From assembly GCF_002999335.1 (NCBI RefSeq), contig NW_020312712.1, positions 124,001 to 188,000 on the forward strand: a stretch of DNA of 64,000 bases, written 5' to 3'. Position 1 is the first letter of the stretch. Each line of letters begins with the position of its first letter. The stretch comes from Cyclospora cayetanensis. Lineage: Eukaryota > Apicomplexa > Conoidasida > Eucoccidiorida > Eimeriidae. Shown piece by piece: positions 23,401 to 36,555 of the stretch. A program made the translations under genes and the position numbers. The notes beneath the pieces are model-generated. The model ran no database searches, had not been told where the DNA came from, and worked only from the letters and a program-made list of their open reading frames with translations.

Positions 23401-25130
23401 CATTGGAGCTAGTTTCCCTTCTGTGCAACATTTTTCTGCAGTAGTGTCTCTGTTCAACTTCTTTTTTAGTCCCCCAATGGGTACAACCTCTCTGTTAATT
23501 TTGGCATTTCACATTGGCCAAGTAAAATCCTTGTTAGTTCAGCTGCAGCTAGGTCTTAATTGCTACTGAATCGTCTTTTTTTTAGGCCTTATCGACGTAT
23601 AGCTTCTCAGCCTCCCATATTTCGTCTTGTCATGCGTGTAGTGACTTTGTGAGTCACAATTTGCATTGTGTCGCTTGGTGGAAATCCATTATAACGCCTA
23701 CCGTGGTAAGCCAGTGTTCTGACTGCTGATATCGAAGAACACTGTGAAGTCTTACGCGCAGTCCTTCATGCAAGCAAGCAATCAGGGGTATGATTCTAAA
23801 TGCTGAAGTATGAAGTGGTCCCTCCTTACGCTCTGTTCTAATTCCGCTGACTAAGGATATGGGTCGTACCAAGCCCCTGATTCGCCTGCTGTACTCTTGT
23901 TTCACAGAAAACTGCTCAGATTGTAAAATTTCAGCTCTCAATCAAGCTGAAATGCCATGTTTGCTTGTAACAGTAGGAAGAGGGATGGAGGTTTTGTTCC
24001 TCATAAGCAGCTACATTCTCCATAGCAAGCACAATAGGGCACAAGCCGTAGCACCCTAGAGAGGCCATTGGACTAGGGTGACACTCCCCTGAAAGAGGCT
24101 ACTAGAAAAGCAGTAGAAAATGCTTTATAGCTGCACGTTTTGAAAACTCCTTCCTGTTTATGGCTTCCTGAACCCTTTTTTAACTTTGAAAGCTGGTCCA
24201 TAGTTAAAGCTGAATGTCCTGCGCTCTTTAGTACCCAGAGAAAGATGCCTTCAACCCATAACTGTCATGCCTCAATATACTAAGTGTACGACCAAGGTGT
24301 CGATTTACATTAGCACTTCATCAAAAGCTTCCGTAGAGAGACACTGAAATACATCGAAGTTCTCCATTGGGAGACACCTAAATCCGGAATCCACACAAAC
24401 ACAAAAGAAAGTTACCAAGTGTCTCTCGAAAAAAATTCCCTTCTTGCCATGCTAGTGGCCCTCAGAGCTCCCACCTGATGGAAGAGGGGCAGCTTGGATG
24501 CGCGTCGCTGCACCCGCAGAGTGCTCCGAGCATTCCCAGCTAGTTGTACAAAGCTTCTAGCGCGCGCACACAATCCATCTTGCTGTATCGAGCTCACTGT
24601 ACTGAGCAAAAAGTAAGATATACGAACAGAAAAAACATCTAGTCGACTCCTTACTAATTCTTAGTTGAATGTAAGTCATGTACTAGAAATTATATGTGTA
24701 GATTTGCCTGCCCCACCTTCTGCCACCTTTCCAAACACACGCCCTTGTATTCCGCACGTCAATACCAACTTATATCATAGGCACAAAAAAGCTCCCACCC
24801 TACCGCCACCACCGAGGCAGGAAAGGACGCAAACAAAGAGCGAATGCGAAATTCAAGCAAATCCATCAAATGTCAAAAGTGAAATCTGGCTAGCCATCAA
24901 TGAACGGAGGACCAGGGCAACATAACCGTACCGTCGCTATTGCTCGCGGCGGTCATAGTACTCGATTGTTTGAGCCTTCTTCCGCGAGAGAACAGAAGAC
25001 AAATACGATATTGCAGAGGAGCCTGTATAGATACTAGTTCAGTAGTGCCTCTGCGTCTCGCAGGGAAAACGTGCTTGCGAGAATCAGCCGGTATATGCAC
25101 CATGATTTAGCCCAAGGCCTCAGAAAAGGC
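20401..25130. other. Gene-poor DNA after the last well supported gene
   Basis: No gene I can support. A short plus frame (20587-20718, MCSAKVAVAVAQTALLRAA) follows the Mdm35-like gene but has no family or splice support. Frames at 21079-21423 (plus), 22734-23114 (minus) and 23654-23941 (minus) are isolated and unrecognised; the last two could be retroelement scraps. CAG-type codon repeats, common up to 20.4 kb, are absent here. Confidence 0.4.
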
Positions 25131-25386
25131 TCAAGAAAGAGTGTAGGGATGGCATACCTGAGGGTGCCTATTGAGAACATCTTGATAATAATAAGCTGGA
25201 ATCTTTGAAGCAGTGCCTGCATGTGGCGTTATCCATTTCGGGTATATCAGACGCTGAGCATGAGCAATTACCAAGGAATACGAGTCCAACCGCCCACGGT
25301 GACACGTATTGACGAACAGAGCCCCAGAGTCTCTCACTGGCAGCGAAGCACGCAGCTGCTTCGTCGTCAACCACTAAGGTTAACAC
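25131..25386 (-). mobile_element. Possible RNase H/integrase junction scrap of a retroelement
   Basis: Minus-strand frames read DDEAAACFAASERLWGSV and, in another frame, GTASKIPAYYYQDVLNRHPQ. The latter resembles the PG..N..ADALSRRP end of Ty3/gypsy RNase H. The match is short and could be chance. Confidence 0.25.
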
Positions 25387-28300
25387 TTGCCACCCACTTT
25401 CACTAGAACCTCTCGCCTAGTGTGTTTTCGGTGGTCAATGCTCTCACAATCCACTTTCTGTGAATCGTCAGCCTCAACACGGAACATCTTCTAGCGCTGC
25501 AAGTCAGCGACTGATTCGGGAAGCATCAAAAATATTCGAAGCAAGAGGCAAATGGTTTTGTGATCGCTCTACTTTGTGCAGATCAATCGAGTCAGAAAAG
25601 GCGTTGGATTGTGAGCGAATGCACAAGGCGCTATCCACCTAGTGGCAAGGCCGTCGTCTGGTTATGTGCGGGTGCACCTTCCAGAGCCCGCTGATTGACC
25701 CGAGCCAAATCTTCAGACTCAGAATGCAGCGCCAACCGCCGTTAATCTAAGTCCTTTCCTTTTTCTCACGCCTTGTGCATAGACGCGCGTGCTCTAGCTA
25801 GCTGCTTGCTGAAACTTCCGCTTCTAGGGGTGACTGCTGACCCCGGACCACCAGGTCCCGGCTTCGCTCGGAGAGGGGCTCTTTAGTGTGGAATAGGGAT
25901 GTGGAAGAGGAACCGTTGAACGATTGCATCATAATAGTAACTCACACAGTACGATAAAGAACTTAGTCTAAACAAGTAGTCCGTGAGCAGGAGGACGCAG
26001 CTAGTACAGAAGAGTGCGGCTGGTCTGCTCTGCTTGTTCACCTGCCTCAGCGTGTTTCATAGTGGCCATATTATGGCCAATACGTCGGCGAATTATGCTC
26101 TACTAACTGGGCGATAGTACCATTGGAAAAGTCGCGAAAGTTCCACACATTGTTTACAACTAGTGGAGCGACTTCCTATGCCGTGACAAAGTTGCAGCAA
26201 GGGATAAAATGGGCATTTTTGCTGTTTGTGTGAGCAACGACGTAGATGCCATCCTAAGCCTGAAACTGCGTCAGTCAAACGAGAGTACCCACAGTCAGAG
26301 TAGTCGACAGCCGTTCAACTGTGGAAGTTTTAAAGTGCGGAGTATAAAAGTATTTCATGGCTTTGCTTGCTGATGAATCTGCGCAAGGTAGTATATACTC
26401 CACTGCTGTGGGATGCATCCAGGGAACCAGAAGGACGGTGAGGGTTTCCCCACTGTAGTGTGAAGGCCAAAATACATTACAATATGAGAGTATGCTCTGT
26501 GCAAAACGGTGCTACGAAGCGAAGTCAGAATGTGCAAACGACGAAATTCCCGCGTTGTTTCGAGCCACATCCGGTTGACCTCAGCATCGTTGCGCTATAA
26601 CGCTTTTGCGAGTACGGCTTTTGGCAATACCAGATAACTCATGGTACGCAATTTATAAAGAAACAGGAATTGATGACATTGCCAGCGGTTGCGCTGCGCA
26701 CTAGTGAATCATCGGTAAGGCATCTCAAGGGTACGTTGGCGCTTAAGTTGAGGGTACCCTCAGCTGACTTCACCACAAAAAACGTATTGCAGGAAGCGCA
26801 CATCATAGTGAACAACTTTGAGATCGGCAAAATCCTGAGACGTTTCCTAAGTTTTAGCGAGTTCAGTACAATATTGCTAATTTTAAAGGTGCGGGCACCC
26901 TGTTTAGCTTGCCATCGCACCGCATACAGTTCTGTTTTCTGAGCGAATACTGCTCCTGGGTTTCGATTAACCAATGAGCCTAATAGGCAGCGAGTTCGTA
27001 TTTTGTAAAGCTCGTAGCCTTTTGAGAGAGAATTTCACCCGCTTCCACATCACCTGCATTGCCATTTAGGGCAAGCCAATGCTTTTACTTTGGCAGCGCA
27101 AGTAGTGGATGAGCTGCAAGAAAGTCGATATTTATCAACCTCCTCTGTCGAAGACAAGCTGCAATTTCTGAAGTAGATCATTTAAACAAGTAGCGATCCC
27201 AGCTAATCTAGGAATGCAATTCGGGGAATGCGGTGCAAAGCAGGAAAGCTTTGCACAGTCTTTGCGGGTTTAGGGCATAGTGCTTCGGCTTTGCTGTGTC
27301 TCGCTGAATTCCTCAATTTGGGTGGCCTGTTGCTGCGCGCCAAATTGGGGCTTTGTGGTTGTGGCTTGTACATAGTCGCAGTGGGTGGCGCTGCTACTTC
27401 AGCCACAAGCCGTTGAATCAAATGGTTTGGCTGGCTTTAGCGTATTATTCCAGCGTGCCGCTAATAAGGTCAACTTTGTTGTTCACTGTAGAAGTAGTGC
27501 AATATCATGCAGTCAAGAAAGCTTGGAACAACATTGTTTCACAAATCATTCCAGCCCAGGTAAATCTCTATTAGCTTGTTGTACAGGGTGGTGCCCCTGT
27601 AGTAAGGTTGTTCAGGGCCGAGGGATATGATCGACTATGGGCAAGGATGAATGCTAGACCCTTGCGTGTTTGTGTTTAGAGAGCACCTTCATCTAAGAAA
27701 ACGCCTTTGGATGCATTTAATTCTTTAAGCTTAAATGCAGGAAAGGCGCATTCTAAGACAGAATCTGAGGCTACGTGTCGAGAAATGCACTCAGCACAAT
27801 TGCACCAAGATGCCAAGCTCATGAGCAAAGAAAAGGCAAAACTGGGAAGCACATCTAGAACACAAGCGTAGCACTCGAGTTCATTGGCACGCTTCAAGTG
27901 ATTGAAAACCTTGAATTCTCCTTCAATCATCCTTTCCCAGTCGGCGCCGGATAAGGGGCGGGTATCTTAATTAATTTGAATGTAAGAGGCATAACAATCG
28001 CATCGCTAAGTGGCACTGCACGAATATCTAAATGGTGGTTTCAAAATGCGCATTTTCACTCTATTCATAAGTGAACAACACGCGTCACGCACTGTCGTAA
28101 TCTATGAGCCAAAGCACTCAAGAAAATTTGATAGATTATTCCAGGCGCACGCAGTTATAATATGCTTCCAAATTATTGTCGCGGAGACACAGAATTCGTA
28201 AAATTCCAACCCAATAGTGTACAGCCTCTGTCTTAGTTCTTTCTGGACACCCCCGTTTAGCGGTCACTGGGGGTCCACAGGCTCTCTCTCCTCCCCTTTA

Positions 28301-28950
28301 AAGAAGTGAGCTGCCACATGCGATTTCAAGTCACGTCAACCAATCTGCCTCCACGGTTTTCCCTCAGCAGCCTGTTGAGGGAGTGGAGTCCCTAGAGGCT
28401 TGGAGGCGCTCGTCGTGAATCTAGAGGTTTGAAGGGTGTCCTTCTTGGGTCACTGCCCGAAAGCTCTCTCTACTTGCCGCTCCCGAGCTTACATTTTGCA
28501 GTAGGGCTTCAGCCTCACATAATGCTTTAACACCATCGACCTTAAGGTGGCTAGCTCCCAATCCTATGATCAAAGCATATCCTCTGGACCTGGTGGGTAA
28601 CGCTGCAAGAGACAAACCTACGGTTCGGGATCATTCAGCAGGATAAGAGCCAAACTTTGTTCGTAACTTTGCCGAAGCGTTTCAGAATCTGGAGTATGCC
28701 AACAAAATAGAACTGGAATTCGTCTACGCGTGCCACTGCATGGGAGCGATGGGCACCGAAAGCAGGTTTCCAAAAACCAATCCGCTATTCATTGTCTGTT
28801 GCTTATGTAGTGCATTTGTGCTGCTATGGCATAAACGATATGAGCTGGTGCGCGTTCAATCTGTTAGCAAAAGGCTAACGTCATGTGAGATGACAAACTA
28901 TATTTAAACTAATTAATATTGACCAGGTTCCTAGTGCCCACAAGAGCCTC
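25387..28950. other. Gene-poor DNA, nothing recognised
   Basis: All frames are short and lack domains, splice-site pairs or family resemblance. No repeat of the type seen after 33.8 kb was noticed. Likely old decayed sequence. Confidence 0.4.
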
Positions 28951-31350
28951 TCTCATTATATTATTGGAGAGAGACACGCCTGTGGATTGTGGACTGTGCA
29001 AATGCTTGCCCCCATAGCGATACGTCATTTTAAATGCACGTACACAGGATCTGCTCTAGTGTGCGGTGAATGGGCTGTGTCTTGTAGTCGGACTGAGAGT
29101 GCGAGCACCTAAATGGCGTCGCTTCACGTTGAACCTACGGCAAAAAAGCTCCCAGACCTCCGAAGATAACCTCACTCTTCACGAGTAGCACAGGTGGAAA
29201 CCTCTGATTTTGTACTGGAAGGCCCGCTAGCAGATATTAGGTGCTGGCCGGCGTTACATCAGTGTGGATGCAGATGAAGTGAGCCTCCTTGCTGATGGTG
29301 TCCACCACGGTTAGGATTGCCTCATGTCGTTTCGCAGTGCAAAGCAATGCCACTACGAGGTCTATCGAGCAACGCGCCCATCTTTCAGTGGGATTTCAAA
29401 AGCTTGAAGGAAACTTGTGGGCTTAGAGAAGTGAATTTGATGTCTCTACAGCCTGGAGAAGCGTTCATGTATTCCTAGGCATAGATGCTAATGCCAGGGA
29501 ACTGAAACTGTCTCTCGGGTGTATCTTGTCCCCTATATACACATTTGCTCTGTTGTAGAAGGATTTTGTGCTGGGCACATGACATGCTAACGTTGGTGTC
29601 TGTTGGATACAGCACCAATACACCACAGCCCTGGATGAGGGCTAGAAGCAAGCTGCGAAGGCGCCTGAACTCGGAATGTCTCCTTTGAGTCTTCATTGGT
29701 ACCGTGTGCAGTCTGTTGGTTAACAGTGCTTGGAAACTCCAGAAATACCTGCATGCCCTGACACAACCAAGGCTCAGCGATTCGTATATTCCAAGGTCTG
29801 TTGGCTTCTTAAGTCTGCCAGAGAGTGAAGACCGGTGTGTGCTGGTAGCAACCTCCTCATCTGCTGCTGTCAAATGGCTATGCACGTTCCAAGGCGAGTC
29901 GCTTCACCCCGTGGAATGCATTTCTATTTCTCGGTCTTCTAATCAAAACGGGATCGGAATTTGGGTTGGTGATCACGCTGCTGGCACTAGATTCGTGTTC
30001 GACTTGTGGGTCTCTGAAGTCAATCAGGGCGCCGAGCCAACGTGCCGTGCTCGGGCGAGTCGGCTTTGGTATATTCAGCTCTATTCAGTACGGCAACTTC
30101 CACTGGTCTTCGCAAGCAGTAGCTAGTGCACCCAAAAGTAGACGTTTCACTTTTACACAGGCTCTATGAGGGCCTCAGGGGCCTCCCACCCTGCCCTAAC
30201 ACTTCGCCGAATGTGCACCCTGATCCTGGCTACAGGGCATAAGGCACGTCGATACCAGAATCCTTAAGGGTTGTAAAGTGAACGAGGCTGTGCTTTCAGG
30301 GCGTTACCCTTTCTATATGCTTCTCTGTCAAAGGCACGAGGTCTACTTTTCGTCAGCTCTACACAGGCCTCCCCGTATCTGCAACCGCTGGTTTCACAAA
30401 GATACGGCTGTACTTCATAGCATCGAAAACCGCTTTACTTCGGGAGTTGTTGCAAAGGCCTTCTGGCCACATTTCGGTAGCGTTGATCCTTGACAGGGTG
30501 AGGATTATCCCGTTTGACGCCAGCTTGTATTCAATGCACTAAACTAAGTAACTGCCAAAATGACAATTTTTGACTTACAATGGTACTTTTGTAGTCGTAA
30601 AGAATTTACAACACTTTGTTCAACAACTTGGAATACAATGCCTCGTCTGCGCTCTAGACCAGAACTTTCCCCAGGTAAGCGGTCAATGCTCGGTCAATAC
30701 AGGGTGGAAACACATGATTTAATATTGTTTGAACTCTCCCTGGATCTCCTGCCTAGGAGAAGAACATGCCATTAAGCTCAAAGTGGCCAGCACAGGTACG
30801 GAACGAAGCCATTAACTGATCCTCCTGTGCCATGCGTATTTGGTGCAATCCCTGTCCTATGTGTACCATCGTACCTATATTGCACCTCGCTTCCAATCTT
30901 TCATCTAATGAACTCTTCGGTGCGAGCCTTTGGGGGATGACTTCGATGCACCATGCCCCTGAAAGCGATCACTGCAGCTCAACCGGTTTCCCGAGACGCC
31001 ATTCTTCTTGTCCACAAGCGGAGAAGAAGCGGTGAATAAGGCTTTCTTAGACGCGTTCCCCTGCTGATGCGCGCGCCGTTCGTCACTTGATATCGTCTCC
31101 ACGATTGTATCTCCTTGAAGGGCTACGATCGTTTACTGTCTTCGGGGTCCTCTAAACCTGACGTTGGCACCCCTAACCTGCTCGCAAAAATTGCTTTTTC
31201 TTCATGGTACCGATACGTGATGTATGCCCACGGGGTGCTGCAGTGGCTTCAAAGAACTCGTCCTGCCGAGTGTCCCATCCTCTGAGATGGCGTACGATGA
31301 TATCTATTGGGAACGTCTGTCACTTAATCTACTTGGAGCCACGGGCATCA
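28950..31350 (-). mobile_element. Decayed Ty3/gypsy LTR retrotransposon remnant (copy 2)
   Basis: Minus-strand frames, broken by stops and shifts, keep the pol order. About 31300: HLRGWDT, as before RT. About 31030-30990: SSPLVDKKNG, like the RT SPYGAPVLFVKKKDG block. 30855-30765: LHQIRMAQEDQLMASFRT then AGHFELNG, matching GYHQIRI.EED..KTAFRT.YGHFEF. 29771-29586: LSLGCVRACRYFWSFQALLT then HSEFRRLRSLL and VLVLYPTD, matching the LGL..YYR.FI...A.PLT to RNase H junction. 29430-29260: KPTSFLQAFEIPLKDGR, a frameshift, then SIDLVVALLCTAKRHEAILT and VVDTISKEAHFI, the integrase core with its first Asp. 29170-29050: EVWELFCRRFNVKRRH and HSQSDYKTQPIHRTLEQIL, the rest of the integrase core. Most of RNase H is missing. 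No LTRs found. Not functional. Confidence 0.72.
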
Positions 31351-33849
31351 AACAGTCCGGCAATTTCGTGCTCAGAGTCTATTCATTTTCCTTCGCCAAA
31401 CCGTAGCACGGAAGTTCGCCGTCTCCAATTGATGATAATCGAATAACTGACCTGCTTGTCTGAGCGTTAATGTGCTCGCTTGCTTTGTCTACCTAGGACT
31501 TGGTCTTTTTTATGTTTTACCGATGCATCCTAAGGTCACTTTGAGCTTGCTATCGCGTTTGTCGTCCGTGCTGCTGGCGATGAAGTTGAGGATAGGGGCG
31601 TCTGGTAGTCCTTTTAGCGTCTTTGAGTATTGGGAGACGATGTGTAAAAGGCTTCCTATTTGCCTAGGCTGGAGTACATCTGAGCTGTCTGGGACTTGTT
31701 GCCTGGCTCAGTCCTTTACACTCGATCTTTATGCCCAAACCCTGTTCCTCATCCTGCTGAGCCTGTATTTGGCACGACGTGGAACAACATCTCCCCCCTC
31801 CACTTACGACATCAAATGCTTTCTTCGTTGGAAAAATCATAGCAGTCGGCCTTTAATGATATCGATGTTTAATGTCGCGATATGTGGGAAACCGTGTTGG
31901 GCTAGTTATGGCTGACCCTCAACTTGTCTCTTGAAACCTTTTAAGCAGTTCTCCTACCAGATCACGGCTCTTGTGACAATCGCATTGAAATTCGGCCTTT
32001 TAAATCCTTCGTCTTTACATTCGTGAATGAAAATGTTGTTGCAGTGAATGCATTATCGAATAAGCAGGAAAGCTTGATATATACAGCTGTGTTGGAACAG
32101 GCACACTCTAGTGAGTCCAAGTGAGGGTCTTGTCAGCATCTCCAGCAGAGGACTTATTGTAACTAGTGCCTTCCTACAAAACATCTTCTCCTAGGGTTTT
32201 CCTCTCTCTCTCTTTGCTAGAACAGCTGCAACATTTTTTCAACCAGTTTCTCGTAGGCTTCAGCGTACTCTATCTTCAGCTGCTTCCTGATAGTAGCTCC
32301 TACTCGTGTGGACCCAAGGCGCTCGAGGATGAGAAAGTAAAAGTCTTTTTACATGCCTGCTACTTGGATTGAAGCTCGCCTCTTAGTCATGCAATGGTGC
32401 ATCAAGAATTTGCCTGAGGAAATTTGGGATGCCAGTAAGTGGTCGCCTTTAGTCAGACCCAAAGTCTCGTTGCACTGATCCACGTGCATCAGCCGCTCCC
32501 CCGGTTGACACCGCAGAATATGGGCTTGTGGCACAGATTACCGGGGCCTTTCCGACCGGCAGCAAACCCTAAGGAGTCGGAAACAAGCGTTCGAGACGAA
32601 TCCATCCACTTTCACACTTTCAGGATCTAGTTGTCTACCATGACAGCCAGTGGGTTGTTTGGTGTCAGCGTGCACGTTCCTCGGCCGCAGGATGCATCTA
32701 GTTTTTAGAGCGGCGATACAAGGCATCTTGGTGTTGTCGTGCTGTTAGGGCAGTCGCAGCACTTTGAGCTGCAATTTACTGGTTCTCTTCCCGTTATTGG
32801 CTTTATAGGAGACAGGCCAACGTCATGCATTAGGGTTTCGCTTGGCATTTGAACGTGGTTTCTAGACTTGTGGCATTCGCCAGCGTCTACCACAACGACA
32901 GTCCAGGCGCCAACCCGACAAAGACTCCTAAGTGTAAATTTGCGGTGCAGGAGGGCAGAGGGTACACAAACGTCTTGCTGTACAATGCACTCATTTAGCA
33001 TAAGAAATCGAATCAATCCAAACAATTGGACTTCTGTGAGCATAGAATCTGAATTTCTGCAGCAGAGTGAAGTTGGTGCACCCTATCTCTCCATTTGCTA
33101 CAGGATGGTTCGCAGTGGTCATGTTATGATCAACCTGCAGACGGGCCATAGAAGCACGCATGCGCCCACTGGCAAACTGTTTGGCTTCACCTGCTGCAAT
33201 CTAGGCATTAGGGTGCATATTCCTCTGCTGCAGAACGCATTGCAGGTATCAAAACATTTTGTGTGGAATTTTATCTTGTTATGTTAATCCCTCCATTGCC
33301 CCCAAAGGCTTAATTATGTGTTTTGCACAAGACAATACTGTGAAGCAACGTTGGAATGAACACTTTTGGAGTCCCCGCTTATTCTGAACCATATTATCTC
33401 ATCCTGAACAGAGCATTTTTTTATGTCTTTGCCATTCTGTATTTCAACAACAACAGGGGATGCATTGGTGGTAAAACATGAGACACACGCAAGTTTGATC
33501 GAAACCGCAGGTATTCACAAGCCCTAGCGGTTTCTCTGCACCCGGGATCACGTCGACGACCAAGTTGGTGTTCTCCTAAATATACTTCACCGCAAAAGCG
33601 CACAGTAGAAGGTGCCCAAGCCGCCTAACAGCTAGATAGTCACCGAAGGCATGGACACTCTTCGTTGGATGCATTTAATTCTGATTTAGGGTCTTCACAC
33701 CACGAGCACACCAATATGTATAGTTCTTGCATTTTCCACGCCTAGTCCCCATCCATACAGTTGCTATTTCCTCACCGGATACGGCTGCTCGATGTTTTTA
33801 AACAATACTTTAGTGGTTAGAGTTAGGATTGGGGAATCTGGGCCTGCGT
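31351..33849. other. Gene-poor DNA between retroelement remnant and repeat block
   Basis: Longest frames (plus 31472-31915, 32868-33287; minus 32705-33043) have no recognisable domain. The first part may hold the decayed gag/protease end of the neighbouring Ty3/gypsy remnant, but I found no zinc knuckle or DTG motif. Confidence 0.35.
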
Positions 33850-36520
33850 GCGTGTTGCTGTTTGCAGTAGTATGCTTTGCAAGCAAGGATGTGCTACGCA
33901 CGCGTGTTTGTGTTTTAAAGGGTGGAGGATAGTCACGCTGAAAAGAAAGCCTGCTTGGTTAGTTTGTGCGGGCCCGTAGAATGTTTGGTTTTAGCTTTAG
34001 GGCGAGCAAAGTGCATAGGGTTTAGACGCTGTGAAAGGACGCAAAGGGTGTTGAAGTTGGGGCAGCTTTCAGAGGCGATTCCATGTAAACGTATGGTGCC
34101 AGCTATACGTTGGCTTAGTTATGCAAAAAAACAGGGTTTAGCGGACGGTTTTTAAAAGCGTGCCTTGCGCGAGGCAGTGTAGAATGTGCAATGGTATCCG
34201 TTTGCTATTCCAATTATAAGAGCATACCATGCATTAGTAGTACATTGTGTGGCGCGCCTTGAAAATTGGCACGCGTCAGGGGTGCGAAACGACTCAAAGG
34301 CTTCAACAACGCATTTAATAATTTGGCCGGAGGCTCAGGTGCCGCTACTACGGACTGTAGGCACTTCACCCAGCACACTGGCTTCCTCAAGCGCACAGGT
34401 GATTTCGGAGTGATAAAGGCGCACGCCATGCCTCTATTTTGTGTCAAAGACTGATTCAAAGTGCCAAGACCAGCACTAGGTGTAATTGTGGCTAGTTTTG
34501 TTGCAGGTACTGCAGGATGCTGCCGACATGTGGACACGGCAATGCATGGGGCATGGATGTTTCGGTAGTTTTTAAAAACCAGCAGCGCAGCATACGAGTA
34601 TGTTAGCAGGCAGGGGCTGTGGTTTGATTTGTATGTGACATGGAATCGTGGTCGTGGGTTGATTAGAAAATAGCAGCTTGCTATGCAAGTATAACAATTA
34701 ACTGGTCAGTTGCCTTCCTTGGTTCGCTCGCACTTTGCGTTTACAATACTATTATTTAGCTGCCTTACACTTGTCAGAGTGGATTGGATGCAAGGCCCCA
34801 GAGGCAGTGCCGACGTGCCTGCGAGAAAGGAGGACGTTTGGCTCGTCTGTTGCTCGTGTGACTTTTGCTAACAGTTTGTTGGCAGCGCGTTTGGTCACGA
34901 GTTGAAGATATATCCTTATCTGTAGAGAGCCTTATTGCTTTTCTGTAAAGCACCATAATATTTATTTTCTGCTTTGGTGCTGTTTCTGGACCGAATGTTC
35001 ACTGTTTGTGGGTAAGCTGAAACTGCACGAGGTGGGCCGGCCCTACGAGGTCTCGTGTAAAAGCAACAAACTTACGAAAACTTGTGGTGTCGCGCCGGAG
35101 GAGAGTAGCTAGGAGCATGGGCCTAGTTGGGTAACGCCGCCACCTGCTGATCACAAGTTTGTGACTCTGCACAGTGGCTCTTGAGGAAATGGCAATGTGG
35201 AGTGCAAGAGCAGCGCCTGCAAGCGAATCAAGGCGGGCACCTTAGCGACATCCTTGGTCAGAAGAGCCTGAGCACCGTGGAGTGGCCGCACTGCCTCCAT
35301 TATTCTCTGTTGCATTTAGTGTGGCAGTATGCATTAATCGTACTAGCGTGTTCCTGTGCCGCTGCGTTGGCGAGGCCCCGAGAGAGCGTTGTGCAAGTCA
35401 TGCGCGGGTTTGGTATGAATGAGCAGGAGCCAATGTGTATTCGGTGTTGTTTGGTTTCACTGTTTCCTTTACTTTGTGTTGCCGAGTGTTGGTATTTGGC
35501 AGGAGGGCGGTAGTGCGTTTTAGCCGATTCCTGTAGGACCTTGCTGAGTTGGCTGGTCCTCTGAGAACCACTCAGAGTGCGTCTCCTGTGCGTATATCTG
35601 CGTAGATGTCATGTAGCATTCCATATGCTTAAAGCAACAACATCATTACCAGTCCTTGCATCCGATATGTGAGTATGGGGTTAAGCGTGATGCTGCTCAA
35701 CTGCATCTAGAGTATTGTTCCATGGCGTGTGCTTAGGGAAGTGGCCAGCTGTGTTCAGCGTATGAAGTCTCCATGCGCGTTGGCGCAGAAGCGAGGAGTG
35801 CTCTCGCACGTATGATTCGGCTAGCGCTTGGCATCGCTTCACAGCGGAATTGGCATGTCAAACAGTTGCTCGTTGTATGACCTGGGATGTAGGCACTTTG
35901 CTTCAAGTGGTGTGGCGCCTGTTGGTGGTATTCTGTCCTGCAGCTAATGCACTGAGGTTCACACCAACACCTAGCTTCTGTGCTTTACTGGGATCGTTAG
36001 GACCGCTGCTTAGTGCGACGTCACGGAGAGGACTAGGCTGCGACTGCAGTTTAGGTGTGTTTCAGTTGGGTGTTTAGAACTTATCCATTGCTTGGCGGAA
36101 GCTGAGAGCGACGATGGGAGGACTGAATGGCATCGTTGGGCTAAGGAGAAGCCTGAATATTGTGGAGTGCCCGCAGTTCTTCCATGTTTCGCCATTGTAC
36201 ATAGTGCGACCTATGCGGTGATGGTGCTGGCGTGCTCATGCGCGGCTGCGTTGGCGAGGTGCAGGTAGTGGGTTGTGCAAGGCAATTCTGGTTTGGTGTG
36301 AATGAGCAGAAGGAGCCGATGTTTATGCTGTGCTTTTTTGTTGCACTGGTTCGTCACATACCTGTTACTGCGTGCGTGAGGTTTATTCGATTCCTGTAGG
36401 ACCTTGCTAAGTTGGCAGGCCCTCTGAGAGCCACTCAGAGTGCGTTTTGTGTCCGTATATATGCATACGTGTAAACGGGAAATACCATCCAGTCTGTTAA
36501 GCTTACCTAGTTCGATGTCA
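33850..36520. repeat. Outlying block of the 4.9-kb repeat family with a 0.9-kb tandem inside
   Basis: Modules recur here in the same order and orientation as in the large array further on. GCATGCTTTGCAAGCAAGGA-like sequence and the GCGAGCAAA block (33.87-34.03 kb) match 55.63 and 60.55 kb. CTACGGACTGTAGGCACTTC (34349) matches 46.75 and 61.03 kb. GGATGCAAGGCCCCAGAGGC (34786) matches 47.19, 56.54 and 61.46 kb. GAGCCTGAGCACCGTGGAG (35264) matches 47.68, 52.05, 57.02 and 61.95 kb. That last module and its followers repeat again at 36148, a tandem of about 0.89 kb. Copies are clearly diverged. No coding capacity is conserved between copies. Confidence 0.75.
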
Positions 36521-36555
36521 ACGTTTGTGTACTAACATATTTTGCTGGACGCACA

